Shown in pieces: positions 27,374-35,693 of a stretch of DNA of 64,000 nt. The position numbers were made by a program, and so were the translations under genes. The notes under the pieces are model-generated. The model worked only from the letters and a program-made list of their open reading frames with translations, ran no database searches and had not been told where the DNA came from. How positions within the stretch are numbered: position 1 is the stretch's first letter; each line of letters opens with the position of its first letter. Source of the DNA: Sphingobacterium thalpophilum (GTDB taxonomy: Bacteria; Bacteroidota; Bacteroidia; Sphingobacteriales; Sphingobacteriaceae); contig NZ_LR590484.1 in NCBI RefSeq assembly GCF_901482695.1, positions 3,224,001-3,288,000 of the forward strand, read 5' to 3'.

Positions 27374-27404
27374 TTAGTATTCGCGTGGGTTCATTTATTA
27401 TTCG
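27374..27404 (-). promoter_or_regulatory. Paired direct repeats upstream of the GLPGLI operon
   Basis: On the plus strand TTAGTATTCG (27374-27383) and TTATTATTCG (27395-27404) match at 9 of 10 positions and start exactly 21 bp apart. CGCTA...TAGCG follows. Such spacing is typical for dimeric regulators, for instance LytTR-type response regulators. They lie about 100-130 bp before the start at 27275; they could also serve the divergent esterase at 27626. Confidence 0.4.
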
Positions 27405-27625
27405 CTATTATTTAGCGGATTTTTTGTTTATTGTGTCACTCAAACCTTCACCTTCTCATTCCGGTTTATTTCTTCTTTCACCAATCAATATGGTGTTTTT
27501 GGTATGCGGGGCTTTAAGTAGCCAAGAACATTTAAATAGGAGGAAAAAAGAAATAGAATGAACAAAAATGATTATTTTAGAGAAAGGAACTTGTTTACTA
27601 TTTCAACACATAAAACTTCTGACGC

Positions 27626-28795
27626 ATGAAAAACCTTTTTATCGTTTTATTTCTTTTGATTCAGTTGCCACTCTTGGCACAGCAGGCGCTTTTTAATCCG
27701 CAAGAAATCATTTCACCGGAAATCCACAAAGACAACTCAGTGACATTTAGGGTCTTTGCTCCCAATGCCCAAAAAGTGGAACTCTCCGGCGACTGGATGC
27801 CCCGAGAAGGGTGGAATATTATCCCCAAAACGATGACCAAGGGGAAAGATAGCATCTGGACGCTGACCAGCCCTCCGCTGCCTTCGGAGTTGTATAGTTA
27901 TAATGTAATTATCGATGGCGTTAAAACTACCGATCCCAACAACGTATACCTCATTCGGGATGTAAGCTCCATTTTCAACGTCTTTATTGTGGGCGGTGGG
28001 AAGGCGGACAACTATTCGGTAAACAACGTGGCGCATGGTACCGTCGCCAAGCGTTGGTATGACTCTCCCGGCAATAAAATGAAAAGAAGAATGACGGTTT
28101 ATACACCTGCAGGATATGAAACGAGTGGAAAAGATTACCCTGTTCTCTATCTGTTGCATGGCATGGGAGGAGATGAAGAAGCATGGATGGATCTAGGTAG
28201 AGCATCACAAATTATGGACAATCTCATTGCCCAGGGAAAAGCCGAGCCAATGATTGTCGTCATGACCAACGGTAATGTTTTTCAGCAAGCTGCACCCGGA
28301 CAATCGGATAAAGGATTTTATAAACCGACGATGGCCCTGCCACACACTATGGACGGCCAAATGGAAAAGACTTTTGGAGATGTGTTGGATTTTATTAACA
28401 GTAATTACCGCGTGAAAAAAGGGAAAGACTACACCGCCATTGCAGGACTTTCCATGGGCGGTTTTCATACCCTTCATATTTCCAGACACTATCCCAATAC
28501 GTTTGGCTATATGGGCTTGTTTTCAGCCGCAGTGATGCCAAGGTCAGAACAGTTGCCTGAGTTTTACCAAAATTTAAATGAAAGCCTGACGCGCCAAAAA
28601 GAAAACGGTTATCACCTTTACTGGATTGCCATGGGCAAAACCGATTTTCTTTACAACGAAATAAAACAATATAGGGCCACGTTGGATCAGCTCAATATGC
28701 CTTACGAATATCATGAAAGTGAAGGCGGACACATTTGGGCCAACTGGCGGGATTATCTTACCCTTTTTGTACCTAAATTGTTTAAAGCGCGGTAG
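27626..28795 (+). CDS. Secreted esterase (alpha/beta hydrolase, esterase D / CE1-like)
   Basis: This 389-residue exported enzyme has signal peptide MKNLFIVLFLLIQLPLLAQ. Residues ~30-120 form a CBM48/early-set-like beta domain (VTFRVFAPNAQKVELSGDW; LYSYNVIIDGVKTTDPNN). An esterase D-type alpha/beta-hydrolase domain follows: oxyanion region YLLHGMGGDEEAW, nucleophile Ser276 in GLSMGG, a probable Asp340 in MGKTDFLY and His369 in EGGHIWANW. This architecture is that of carbohydrate esterase family 1-type acetyl- or feruloyl-esterases acting on plant polysaccharides. It is transcribed alone, away from any SusCD pair. Confidence 0.88.
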   Translation: MKNLFIVLFLLIQLPLLAQQALFNPQEIISPEIHKDNSVTFRVFAPNAQKVELSGDWMPREGWNIIPKTMTKGKDSIWTLTSPPLPSELYSYNVIIDGVKTTDPNNVYLIRDVSSIFNVFIVGGGKADNYSVNNVAHGTVAKRWYDSPGNKMKRRMTVYTPAGYETSGKDYPVLYLLHGMGGDEEAWMDLGRASQIMDNLIAQGKAEPMIVVMTNGNVFQQAAPGQSDKGFYKPTMALPHTMDGQMEKTFGDVLDFINSNYRVKKGKDYTAIAGLSMGGFHTLHISRHYPNTFGYMGLFSAAVMPRSEQLPEFYQNLNESLTRQKENGYHLYWIAMGKTDFLYNEIKQYRATLDQLNMPYEYHESEGGHIWANWRDYLTLFVPKLFKAR

Positions 28796-28796
28796 T

Positions 28797-28820
28797 GTTG
28801 GTCTAAAGCCCGTAGGCCAG
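28797..28820 (+). repeat. Stray fragment of the cassette leader
   Basis: GTTGGTCTAAAGCCCGTAGG, directly after the esterase stop, matches the GTTGGTCTAAAGCCCATAGG core of the NTF2-cassette leaders at 19 of 20 positions. No NTF2-like gene follows. It is a lone piece of the block. Confidence 0.55.
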
Positions 28821-28859
28821 GCTGCTATAGCTGGACCCCACACCTGTCATTGCATTACG

Positions 28860-29192
28860 TTAGAATTCATCGTAGTTTATCGTAATGCTTTGACTTACTG
28901 GAGCGGCCACACAGGCCAGTATCAGTCCTTGTTGGAGATGTGTTTCGGACAATACGAAATTTCGCTTTAACCGTATTTCTCCCTCTTCCAATTTACAGAT
29001 ACACGTGCCACAGGTACCTCTACAGCAGGAATTCGGTACATGTATACCCGCATTTAACAGGGCATCGAGTAACGGTATCTGCCTGTTCCATAAAATATGA
29101 GTGGTCGACCCGTTTAAAGTCAGGGTCACTTTCACAGTGTCGCGTAGCTGATCCTTTATGTCAGCGGAGTTACTTGCTTGTTTTTGACTCAT
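28860..29192 (-). CDS. Plant-type 2Fe-2S ferredoxin
   Basis: This 110-residue protein has a [2Fe-2S] ferredoxin domain from about residue 20. The cluster ligands are seen as C-x4-C-x2-C in SCCRGTCGTCICKLEEG and a fourth Cys in LILACVAAP. It should pass electrons in the cytosol, usually to an oxygenase, but no oxygenase or reductase is encoded next to it. It is the last gene of the minus-strand operon that starts with the cupin gene at 30938; the gap to the preceding thioredoxin-like gene is 73 bp, longer than the others. Confidence 0.92.
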   Translation of the reverse strand: MSQKQASNSADIKDQLRDTVKVTLTLNGSTTHILWNRQIPLLDALLNAGIHVPNSCCRGTCGTCICKLEEGEIRLKRNFVLSETHLQQGLILACVAAPVSQSITINYDEF

Positions 29193-29265
29193 TGTATTTC
29201 ATTATAAATTATTTAGGAAAGCATAAAACCCGAAAGTTAGTGTTGCTTCCGGGCTTTATAATCAA

Positions 29266-29496
29266 CTACTTCAAATCTTCAATTGAAGCGCCGAAGTTGA
29301 TGTGTAATACATTTCCATTCGCCAATACCAATGCCGGAACAGATCGCACACCAGCCTTTTCAGCATCGTTTACTTTGGCTTTATCTTCTCCCAAATGGAT
29401 TACTTCAACCTGATTTTCGGGAATGAAACTTAAAATATCCTGTTCTGCACTTACACAGACGGGACAACCTGCATGATAAAAAATAGCCTTTTTCAT
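29266..29496 (-). CDS. Small thioredoxin/glutaredoxin-like protein
   Basis: This 76-residue protein has a thioredoxin-type active site near the N-terminus (AIFYHAGCPVCVSAE) and the cis-Pro motif VRSVPALVLANG. It lacks a signal peptide and is shorter than classical thioredoxin, resembling a glutaredoxin-sized minimal domain. It lies 20 bp downstream of the DapA-family gene in an operon with a cupin and a ferredoxin. Its redox partner is unknown. Confidence 0.85.
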   Translation of the reverse strand: MKKAIFYHAGCPVCVSAEQDILSFIPENQVEVIHLGEDKAKVNDAEKAGVRSVPALVLANGNVLHINFGASIEDLK

Positions 29497-29516
29497 TTTG
29501 CTTTGTTTTTAGAGAT

Positions 29517-30416
29517 TTAACTTTGATAAACTTCGTTTTCTATGGCCGAAAGTATGCCATCCAATTCCGCTATTTCACGTTCACTAAGTGGTTTGATAGG
29601 GCTTTTAAGGCCTCCGCCTCCTATTTCCAGCAAATCAAGACCCGCTTTAATGGAACGTGGCAAGCCCTTGGCCACCATGAATTTCAACAGATCAACCTGT
29701 TTGTAGAATATAGTTCTCGCTTTATCCAGATCGTTTTGCTGTATGGCATCGTAGAGGGCTAAATTCAGTTCAGGTATCAGGTTGGGCGCCGCTGTGCACC
29801 AGCCCCGTGCACCAGCGGACAGTGCGGCTAATGCCAGCGGGTTGGAACCGTTAAAGAAAGCAACGTCTTCACCTAATTCCTTTCTTAGGTAATACATCCG
29901 CTGGATATCACCGGTGCTCTCCTTTATCATCGTTACGTTCGGAATTTCCAGTAAACGCTTCAACAATGCAGGCGACATATCCACACCGCCCGTAGCCGGA
30001 TTGTTGTACGCCATAATAGGAATAGAAATTTTGGACGCTACTTCGTCATAGTGTTTCACAATTTCGTCATCAGTTAATTTCCAATAACTCATCGGGATTA
30101 TCATGATGGCGGATGCACCTGCTTTTTCGGCGAATTTTGCGTGGTAGACTGTTCGTTCCGTCGTAAGGTTCGAAACACCCACCAATGTAGGTATTCTACC
30201 TGCTACCTGTTGCATTGTTGCTTCGGTTATAGCTTCTTTTTCGGAATCATTCAAGTAAGGCATTACGCCTGTGCTTCCAAGAGGGGCGATACCATGGACA
30301 CCCGCTGTCACCAAGCGCTCTACCTGTTTTTTGAATAAAGGAATATTGATTTGCTCGTTGTTGTCGAACGGTGTAATTGGATAGGCTATTACCCCTTTTA
30401 ATGGTACATTATTCAT
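29517..30416 (-). CDS. Dihydrodipicolinate synthase / N-acetylneuraminate lyase family protein
   Basis: This 299-residue class I aldolase/lyase has the DapA-family features: GVIAYPITPFD at the N-terminus, the pyruvate-binding loop PLGSTGVMPYL, the catalytic Tyr137 in AYNNPATGG and the Schiff-base Lys165 in MIKESTGD. Family members condense or cleave pyruvate with an aldehyde or keto acid. It is unlikely to be the housekeeping lysine-pathway DapA, because it sits in a MocR-controlled operon with a cupin, a mini-thioredoxin and a ferredoxin. A role in breakdown of a keto-acid compound is more likely. Confidence 0.92.
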   Translation of the reverse strand: MNNVPLKGVIAYPITPFDNNEQINIPLFKKQVERLVTAGVHGIAPLGSTGVMPYLNDSEKEAITEATMQQVAGRIPTLVGVSNLTTERTVYHAKFAEKAGASAIMIIPMSYWKLTDDEIVKHYDEVASKISIPIMAYNNPATGGVDMSPALLKRLLEIPNVTMIKESTGDIQRMYYLRKELGEDVAFFNGSNPLALAALSAGARGWCTAAPNLIPELNLALYDAIQQNDLDKARTIFYKQVDLLKFMVAKGLPRSIKAGLDLLEIGGGGLKSPIKPLSEREIAELDGILSAIENEVYQS

Positions 30417-30437
30417 TTTATGATCTTATTTTAAAAG

Positions 30438-30938
30438 TTAAAAATCTCTGCCCTCTTCCTCACGCAATGCTACACCAAGGTTCTGGAGTTGAGGAGCATT
30501 TTCGCAGGCGATATATTTGGCCGGTTCGCTGTCACTCAAATTCTGGTGCTGATGCCATGCCCAGGACGGAATGTAAACAGCATCACCTGCTTCCCATTCG
30601 ACAATTTCATCTTCAACTTTTGTCCAGCCCTTGCCTTCGAGCACATACAATACAGTTTCATACGTGTGGCGATGCAGATGTGTTTTCTGTTCCGGCAATA
30701 AACCACCGATGGTCATACTTACATTTTTACTCGGCAGGTCAACGAAGAATACAGGGTGTTTTCTTTCTGCCGAAAACTGGTTGTGCACACCAGCGTTTTC
30801 AACATTCTTGTGAATGACGTGTGAGGGCTTTACATAGGTTGGTCTAGCAAAGGTCTGATGAAAGTCTTTAGAGCTGAATTGCTTTTGTTCCTCATGAATT
30901 GATTTCTTTACTGCTGTAGCTGCTTCTAATTTTGCCAT
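30438..30938 (-). CDS. Cupin-domain protein
   Basis: This 166-residue protein has one cupin barrel. Motif 1 is seen in KTHLHRHTYETVLYVLEGKGW (His, His and Glu as metal ligands) and motif 2 in AGDAVYIPSWAWHQHQN. The N-terminal ~70 residues are helical. Such proteins may be dioxygenases, isomerases or binding proteins, resembling the gentisate-dioxygenase type in layout. It is the first gene of the minus-strand operon, 101 bp from the divergent MocR regulator, and is followed after 21 bp by the DapA-family gene. Confidence 0.88.
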   Translation of the reverse strand: MAKLEAATAVKKSIHEEQKQFSSKDFHQTFARPTYVKPSHVIHKNVENAGVHNQFSAERKHPVFFVDLPSKNVSMTIGGLLPEQKTHLHRHTYETVLYVLEGKGWTKVEDEIVEWEAGDAVYIPSWAWHQHQNLSDSEPAKYIACENAPQLQNLGVALREEEGRDF

Positions 30939-30961
30939 AATTGAATTTATTTAATGATCTT

Positions 30962-30985
30962 TTGCACTATTGCACTACAAAAATA
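30962..30985 (-). promoter_or_regulatory. Probable MocR operator and -7 box of the cupin operon
   Basis: TTGCACTA occurs twice in tandem on the plus strand (30962-30969 and 30970-30977). Directly beside it, on the minus strand, lies TATTTTTG (30978-30985), a TAnnTTTG box reading toward the cupin gene. A tandem repeat at the expected start of transcription is a likely binding site for the MocR regulator encoded on the other side. Confidence 0.55.
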
Positions 30986-31039
30986 TCGTATCTTTGGACT
31001 GGCATGATGATGCAGTTTTTGTAATAATAGATAGTCCAG

Positions 31040-32461
31040 ATGTTAAGAGATTGGAAATTCGAAATACAGTTAGATGAAAGGTCGGACAAAGCCGTTTACC
31101 TGCAAATTGCCGACGCCCTTATAAAAGATATCCATTCGGGAAGGTTAAAGACCGGCGAAGTTTTGCCCGGAAGCAGACATCTGGCACAACTATTAAAAGT
31201 CAATCGTAATACGGTTGTGGAAGCCCTTAATGTTCTGCTGATTGAAGGCTGGCTGATTTCTAAAGAAAGGAAAGGTACATTTGTTGCCGATACCTTGCCC
31301 GATTTTAAAGACGTGCATGATAACAAGGAGATAATTGCGAACGCAGAGAGCACAGAAAACAAGCATTATCATTTACAGTTTGACGATGGTCACCCCAACA
31401 GTAAAATCGCTCCTGTTACGGAACTGGCAAGGGCTTATCGGCAGATTTTCAACCAAAAAGCAAAGTGGCAGATGATGGGTTACGGCGATGAATATGGTGA
31501 TCTTGAGTTTCGCAAGGCAATTGTTCAAATGCTCAATCACCAAAGAGGGATGCAGATCAGTGAACAAAATATTTGCCTCACCCGGGGCAGTCAAATGGCC
31601 ATGTACCTCACAGCTCAATGCCTGTTTACCGAAGGGGATTATGTGATGATAGAAAACCCCGGATATAAACCAGCCTGGAAAGCATTTGAACATGCAGGAG
31701 CGAGGCTCTTGCCGATAAATGTGGACAAAGATGGTTTGCTGATGGCCGATGTGACGAATTATCTAAAATCCGGTAAAAAGATAAAGGCTATTTACGTTAC
31801 GCCACACCGCCAATACCCGACTACGGTAACATTGAGCCTAAAAAGAAGACTGGAACTGATACGGCTTTCCAACGAATATGGTTTCACGGTCATAGAAGAT
31901 GATTATGATAATGAATTTCATTTTGGGTATCGCCCCATATTACCTTTATCAAGTTTCCCGGAGCTAAAAAATTATGTTTACATCGGAACAATGAGTAAAG
32001 TTGTCGCACCTGCCCTGCGTATCGGTTATTTAGCCAGCAACAATAGCGATTTGATTGAACAAGTAGGCGATCTGCGTAAAATTATTGATGTGCAGGGTGA
32101 CAACATTATGGAACAGGCTGTCTTGCAGCTCATCAAAGACGGTACATTAAAACGACATATCAGAAAGGCAACAAATCACTATAAAGCCAAAAAAGATTTC
32201 GCAACCAGCCTCCTGGCAAAACACCTCAAAGACAAAGCCAGATTTACCATTCCCGAAGGTGGTCTGGCATTTTGGGTCGTACCCGAAAAACCAGTGAACT
32301 GGCAGCAGATTGATACGAAACTAAAAAATAAAGGAATAAAAATTATCACACCAGATGCCTATAGTTTTGGTGAAACTATACACGGTATCCGGCTAGGCTA
32401 TGGTTCTCTTTCTGAAAAAGATCTGGAAGAAGGGATTATCGCATTGGCTGAATTGTTATAA
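31040..32461 (+). CDS. MocR-type (GntR/aminotransferase) transcription regulator
   Basis: This 473-residue protein fuses a GntR winged helix (residues ~10-85: YLQIADALIKDIHSGRLKTG, LPGSRHLAQLLKVNRNTVVEAL, GTFVAD) to a fold-type I aminotransferase domain. PLP would bind at Lys320 in YIGTMSKVVAPALRIGYLA, with the Asp in VIEDDYDNEF. MocR regulators such as GabR and PdxR sense PLP together with an amine or amino acid and control a divergent operon. Here the divergent operon is cupin, DapA-family, thioredoxin and ferredoxin genes, so it is probably their regulator; a PLP-only (PdxR-like) role is less likely because no pyridoxal synthase genes are near. Confidence 0.92.
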   Translation: MLRDWKFEIQLDERSDKAVYLQIADALIKDIHSGRLKTGEVLPGSRHLAQLLKVNRNTVVEALNVLLIEGWLISKERKGTFVADTLPDFKDVHDNKEIIANAESTENKHYHLQFDDGHPNSKIAPVTELARAYRQIFNQKAKWQMMGYGDEYGDLEFRKAIVQMLNHQRGMQISEQNICLTRGSQMAMYLTAQCLFTEGDYVMIENPGYKPAWKAFEHAGARLLPINVDKDGLLMADVTNYLKSGKKIKAIYVTPHRQYPTTVTLSLKRRLELIRLSNEYGFTVIEDDYDNEFHFGYRPILPLSSFPELKNYVYIGTMSKVVAPALRIGYLASNNSDLIEQVGDLRKIIDVQGDNIMEQAVLQLIKDGTLKRHIRKATNHYKAKKDFATSLLAKHLKDKARFTIPEGGLAFWVVPEKPVNWQQIDTKLKNKGIKIITPDAYSFGETIHGIRLGYGSLSEKDLEEGIIALAELL

Positions 32462-32535
32462 CTGATCTTTCAATCCCTCGACTTCTTCCGTTTTCCAGAT
32501 GACCTGTTGATACCTCGGTCCAAGTTTGGACCATG

Positions 32536-32716
32536 TTCACCTCCCCATTTCCACTGTTTACCGAGTTTTCCCGTCCGTTGGTCTAAAACCCATGGGCTGT
32601 GGGCGTATTGTGTCGTAATTTTGATTCAGAATCTACAAGGAAATGATGCAACAAATCGATCTCCTTACGACAATTAGAAAAAAAACAAGAAACTAACAAT
32701 ATAAAATAAAGACATT
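32536..32716 (+). promoter_or_regulatory. Conserved cassette leader, copy 3
   Basis: TTCACCTCCCCATTTCC, TTTACCGAGTTTTCCCG and GTTGGTCTAAA-CCCATGGGCT are followed by a variant -7 box TAATTTTG (32616-32623). About 45 bp more than in other copies separates the box from the ATG, an insertion that starts at GATTCAGAATC and contains a run not shared with the rest. Confidence 0.8.
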
Positions 32717-33154
32717 ATGACAACTCTAGTAAAAACATTCGCAGCAGCAGCCCTGATCGCAGTATCCACATTCACTATGGCCGCTGAAGGACCCGGTTCA
32801 AAGTCCGCAAAAGCAAACGTTAACCTTTCTACGGCAGACTTCGCCCTTGACCACTATGTTGCGGTCACCACCGAAGGCGAGACGGCAGGTGTGGAGCAGC
32901 TATTTGCTGCAGATTTCAGCCAGAAGGCTAACGCAGCTACCAACGGACGTAGTGCGGTTGTTAACTTCTTCAAAAAGCAAAAAGGAGAGAAGCTGGACTG
33001 TAAAGTGGCCACCGATATCCTCGAAGAGTCTGCAGATTATATGGTCGCTAAAGTAACGTTGAAATTTGAAAATTTCACCAAGACCGACCTGGTGACTTTG
33101 GTGCGCGAAGGTGACAGCTGGAAGGTTTCGAGATCAATCCACTCGTATAAATAA
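32717..33154 (+). CDS. Secreted NTF2-like protein, paralogue 3 of 7
   Basis: This 145-residue protein begins MTTLVKTFAAAALIAVSTFTMA, then AEGPGSKSAKANVNLSTADFALD. It belongs to the near-identical group 3-7; against paralogue 5 it differs at only a handful of residues (T/K at 2, ETAG/ESAG, AADF/TDF region, VVNFF/VVKFF, SRSIHS/SKSIHS). Predicted NTF2-like fold, exported, role unknown. It stands alone between the MocR gene and the third SusCD locus, with its own promoter block and terminator. Confidence 0.82.
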   Translation: MTTLVKTFAAAALIAVSTFTMAAEGPGSKSAKANVNLSTADFALDHYVAVTTEGETAGVEQLFAADFSQKANAATNGRSAVVNFFKKQKGEKLDCKVATDILEESADYMVAKVTLKFENFTKTDLVTLVREGDSWKVSRSIHSYK

Positions 33155-33185
33155 CTGAGCGTTTAGTCAAATATATATGTTGTAG

Positions 33186-33212
33186 AGCCACATCCGGAGA
33201 TGTGGCTTTTTT
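33186..33212 (+). terminator. Cassette terminator, copy 3
   Basis: AGCCACATC-CGGA-GATGTGGCT (33186-33207) is followed by a T-run. Structured repeat C begins immediately after it. Confidence 0.88.
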
Positions 33213-33440
33213 ACGTCAAAAGGGCCTGATGTTGATCAGACCCTTTCTCTTAGCGTTGTTCTGTACAGTAATTTTTATGTTTCTTATCGTTTCCTCTTTT
33301 TTGTTTCGTCATCCAATGTGTTTGAATACTATTGGATTTTCACTGTACGACGCCAATTTTATGTTGAACCTTTCTTTCGAAAGGAGCTTGTAGCCGTTTT
33401 GTATAGTAAGAACAACGGCTACTTTGAAATAGTTTTAATA
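33213..33440 (+). repeat. Structured intergenic repeat, copy C
   Basis: It starts at ACGTCAAAAGGG right after the cassette terminator. H1: AAAGGG...CTGAT/ATCAG...CCCTTT. H2: GTACAGT (33263-33269) with ACTGTAC (33342-33348), around ATCCAAT (33311-33317) with ATTGGAT (33331-33337). H3: CCTTTC-TTTC-GAAAGG (33369-33384). H4: GTAGCCG (33390-33396) with CGGCTAC (33416-33422), a 7-bp stem. From 33441 to 33656 nothing else is recognised. Confidence 0.82.
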
Positions 33441-33656
33441 GCGTGATTTTTTTTGTTCCATGAAAAAATAAAACGTATCAGTCAAAAAGAGAGAATCAAT
33501 CGGAATATAATAAGGGGCTAGCACTATACATTATCTTAATTTAATACCAGTGAAATGTGAAAGTTCAGCCTTATTTCAAGCAGTGACAGCAATCAATGTA
33601 GCTGGAAAGCTCTGTTTTTTTTATAGCGCGACAAAGCTCGATATTATGGATATTAA

Positions 33657-33680
33657 TGTTAATTTTATATGAAATTAACA
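33657..33680 (+). promoter_or_regulatory. Inverted repeat before the third-locus sigma gene
   Basis: TGTTAATTT (33657-33665) and AAATTAACA (33672-33680) form a perfect 9-bp inverted repeat with a 6-nt centre, 40 bp before the sigma-factor ATG. A further TTAATTT follows at about 33690. It may be an operator or part of the promoter. Confidence 0.45.
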
Positions 33681-33720
33681 TCTGTTAGGTTAATTTGCAT
33701 CAATTAAATATACCGAATTC

Positions 33721-34296
33721 ATGATCGCTGGGCTGAAACATATTTCCATTTCAATGGATGATTTCCTCTTATTACAAGCTGGGGATCAGTCTGTTTTTGG
33801 TGTTGTGTTTAATTATTATCAGCCGATTATCTATTTTAAAGTCAGGCAGCTCTGTAAAAACGATAGTGATGCAGAGGAGGTCACACAGGAAGTTTTCATT
33901 GAATTTTATTTAAAAAGAATGCAGCTTTCCGGTCCGGAAGCCATTTTCCCCTTTCTATTTGCTATTTCAAAAAGAATGGCCATATCCAATTTCCGCAAAT
34001 CGCTGGTCCGGTCCAATTATCTGCAGTCGCTTCAGCACACCTGGCTTGAAAATTCCTTTTCGCTGCAGGATGAATTGGAGGGCAAAGAGCTACAGGTCAT
34101 CCTAGAATCCATTATTGAACAACTGCCGCCACAGCAGCAGGCAATTTACCGACGGAGCAAGTTTGAAGACCAATCTTATCAGGAAATTGCCGATGAGGAA
34201 GGACTCTCCAAAAATACGGTGCGCAATCACCTCAGCCTCGCCTCGAAATTTGTCCGGTTCAAGCTGGACAAAATCCTGTCTATCTTTTTTTTGTAA
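33721..34296 (+). CDS. ECF RNA polymerase sigma-70 factor
   Basis: This 191-residue sigma factor shows region 2 (ALLQAGDQSVFGVVFNYY-like start; NDSDAEEVTQEVFIEFYLKR; FPFLFAISKRMAISNFRKSL) and region 4 (LPPQQQAIYRRSKFEDQSYQEIADEEGLSKNTVRNHLSLASKFV). It is the first gene of the third SusCD locus and should direct its transcription under control of the FecR encoded 154 bp downstream. As in the second locus, the tail is hydrophobic (LSIFFL). Confidence 0.92.
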   Translation: MIAGLKHISISMDDFLLLQAGDQSVFGVVFNYYQPIIYFKVRQLCKNDSDAEEVTQEVFIEFYLKRMQLSGPEAIFPFLFAISKRMAISNFRKSLVRSNYLQSLQHTWLENSFSLQDELEGKELQVILESIIEQLPPQQQAIYRRSKFEDQSYQEIADEEGLSKNTVRNHLSLASKFVRFKLDKILSIFFL

Positions 34297-34450
34297 GCAG
34301 CTTGAGTTTGCATTCGATTTTTTATTAGCCCATTTAGCAATCCCGGGGGGTAAAAAACGGCATCTATAATCCTTTTCAAAAAAAAAATATTTTTCTATTG
34401 GTACTTTTTCAGGGTTCGCGCGATTATGTAGTTGAAATCGATCCAAAGGA

Positions 34451-35662
34451 ATGAACCAAATTGAACAATACAGCCAATTAATACGCAAATATCTTGCTGA
34501 TCAAGCCAGTAAAGAAGAACGGGCACAGCTTCAGGAATTAATGGATGATCCCGTATTTCTTCAGGTTTGGGAGAAAGTCTGGCGGGAGAACTCGTACCCG
34601 GTACAGCCCGCAGCATACCCTGATCCGCACCGGATGCTGGAAAATATATTGGCCGATCCCCGAATTGCAACATCGGCATCTACTCCCCAAAGGACCACAG
34701 ATGGACATTTTAATTTCAGGAGAAATTGGTGGCAGGTTGCGGCAGTCTTTCTTGCGTTATGCGGTGCAGTGCTATGGGGCTACTACAACTTTTATACCGA
34801 GGAAACACAACCGAAAGAGCAGCTGTCTAAGGTGTCGATCGTACCGGGCTCAGATAAAGCCATGATCATACTTGAAGATGGAAAACAGATCGATCTCAGT
34901 TTGCTCCGTGCGGATACGGTACTTGACCAAGGGGAATATTTGATTACCAAAGATAATAAAGGTCAAATCAGCTATCGGCTCAAGGACAGCAGGTCACAGG
35001 CAAGTAGCGTCGTCTACAACACCATCATTACGCCCCGGGGCGGGGAATATACGCTCAGGATGGCTGACGGAAGTCTTGTGCAGCTCAATGCAGGCAGTAA
35101 GATCAAATATCCCGTAAAATTTGATGCGAAGCTGCGGTCGGTGCAGCTCGAAGGGGAAGCTTATTTTGAAGTGGCTAAAATGGATGTTAAAGGCAAAAGG
35201 GTACCTTTTATTGTGCAAAGTGGAGGACAGACACTCGAGGTCCTGGGAACACACTTTAACATCAAGAGTTTTGGTGATCACATCGTTACCACGTTGGTAG
35301 AAGGGAAAGTCAAGCTCTCTTTTGCCGATGCTGCCCTAAAAGAACAAGTCCTTGCGCCCAATGATCAGGTCGTTTTCGATAAAAGTCGCAGGAATGTGAA
35401 AAAGGAGCAAGTGGATCCGTTCTATAGCCTTGCCTGGAAAAATGGAAATTTCGCCTTTGATAATGCATCCATTCAAACGGTCATGGACGAGGTAGCTCGC
35501 TGGTATGATGTCGAGATCAGTTACGGAGACAAGCTGCAGGGACAGCACTTCTCGGGGACTATCTCCCGCTATGAAAATATCGATAAACTATTGAAAACAA
35601 TTGCTTTCGCCGGTGGCGTACATTTCGAACGTAAAGGAAGGAGGATATATGTGCTAAACTAA
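34451..35662 (+). CDS. FecR-family anti-sigma factor
   Basis: This 403-residue protein has a cytoplasmic part (residues ~1-95), a membrane helix (WWQVAAVFLALCGAVLWGYY, ~97-116), the periplasmic FecR domain (NTIITPRGGEYTLRMADGSLVQLNAGSKIKYP; LEGEAYFEVA; VLGTHFNIKSFG) and a C-terminal DUF4974-like part (VMDEVARWYDVEIS; TISRYENIDKLLKTI). It is longer than the FecR of the second locus because of an insertion before the FecR domain. It should link the STN domain of the next SusC to the sigma factor upstream. Confidence 0.93.
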   Translation: MNQIEQYSQLIRKYLADQASKEERAQLQELMDDPVFLQVWEKVWRENSYPVQPAAYPDPHRMLENILADPRIATSASTPQRTTDGHFNFRRNWWQVAAVFLALCGAVLWGYYNFYTEETQPKEQLSKVSIVPGSDKAMIILEDGKQIDLSLLRADTVLDQGEYLITKDNKGQISYRLKDSRSQASSVVYNTIITPRGGEYTLRMADGSLVQLNAGSKIKYPVKFDAKLRSVQLEGEAYFEVAKMDVKGKRVPFIVQSGGQTLEVLGTHFNIKSFGDHIVTTLVEGKVKLSFADAALKEQVLAPNDQVVFDKSRRNVKKEQVDPFYSLAWKNGNFAFDNASIQTVMDEVARWYDVEISYGDKLQGQHFSGTISRYENIDKLLKTIAFAGGVHFERKGRRIYVLN

Positions 35663-35693
35663 CGCTGATGAGAAGGGAAGCATATATAACAAT

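Noticed and set aside
29517..30416. Housekeeping dihydrodipicolinate synthase for lysine synthesis
   Set aside because: The gene sits in a MocR-controlled accessory operon with unrelated redox genes; family membership is clear but the specific lysine role is not supported.
33202..33393. 63-codon frame inside structured repeat C (and a similar one in E at 50936-51244)
   Set aside because: The frames run through hairpins whose bases change in compensatory fashion between copies, and they are not kept open in all copies; structure, not coding, is conserved.
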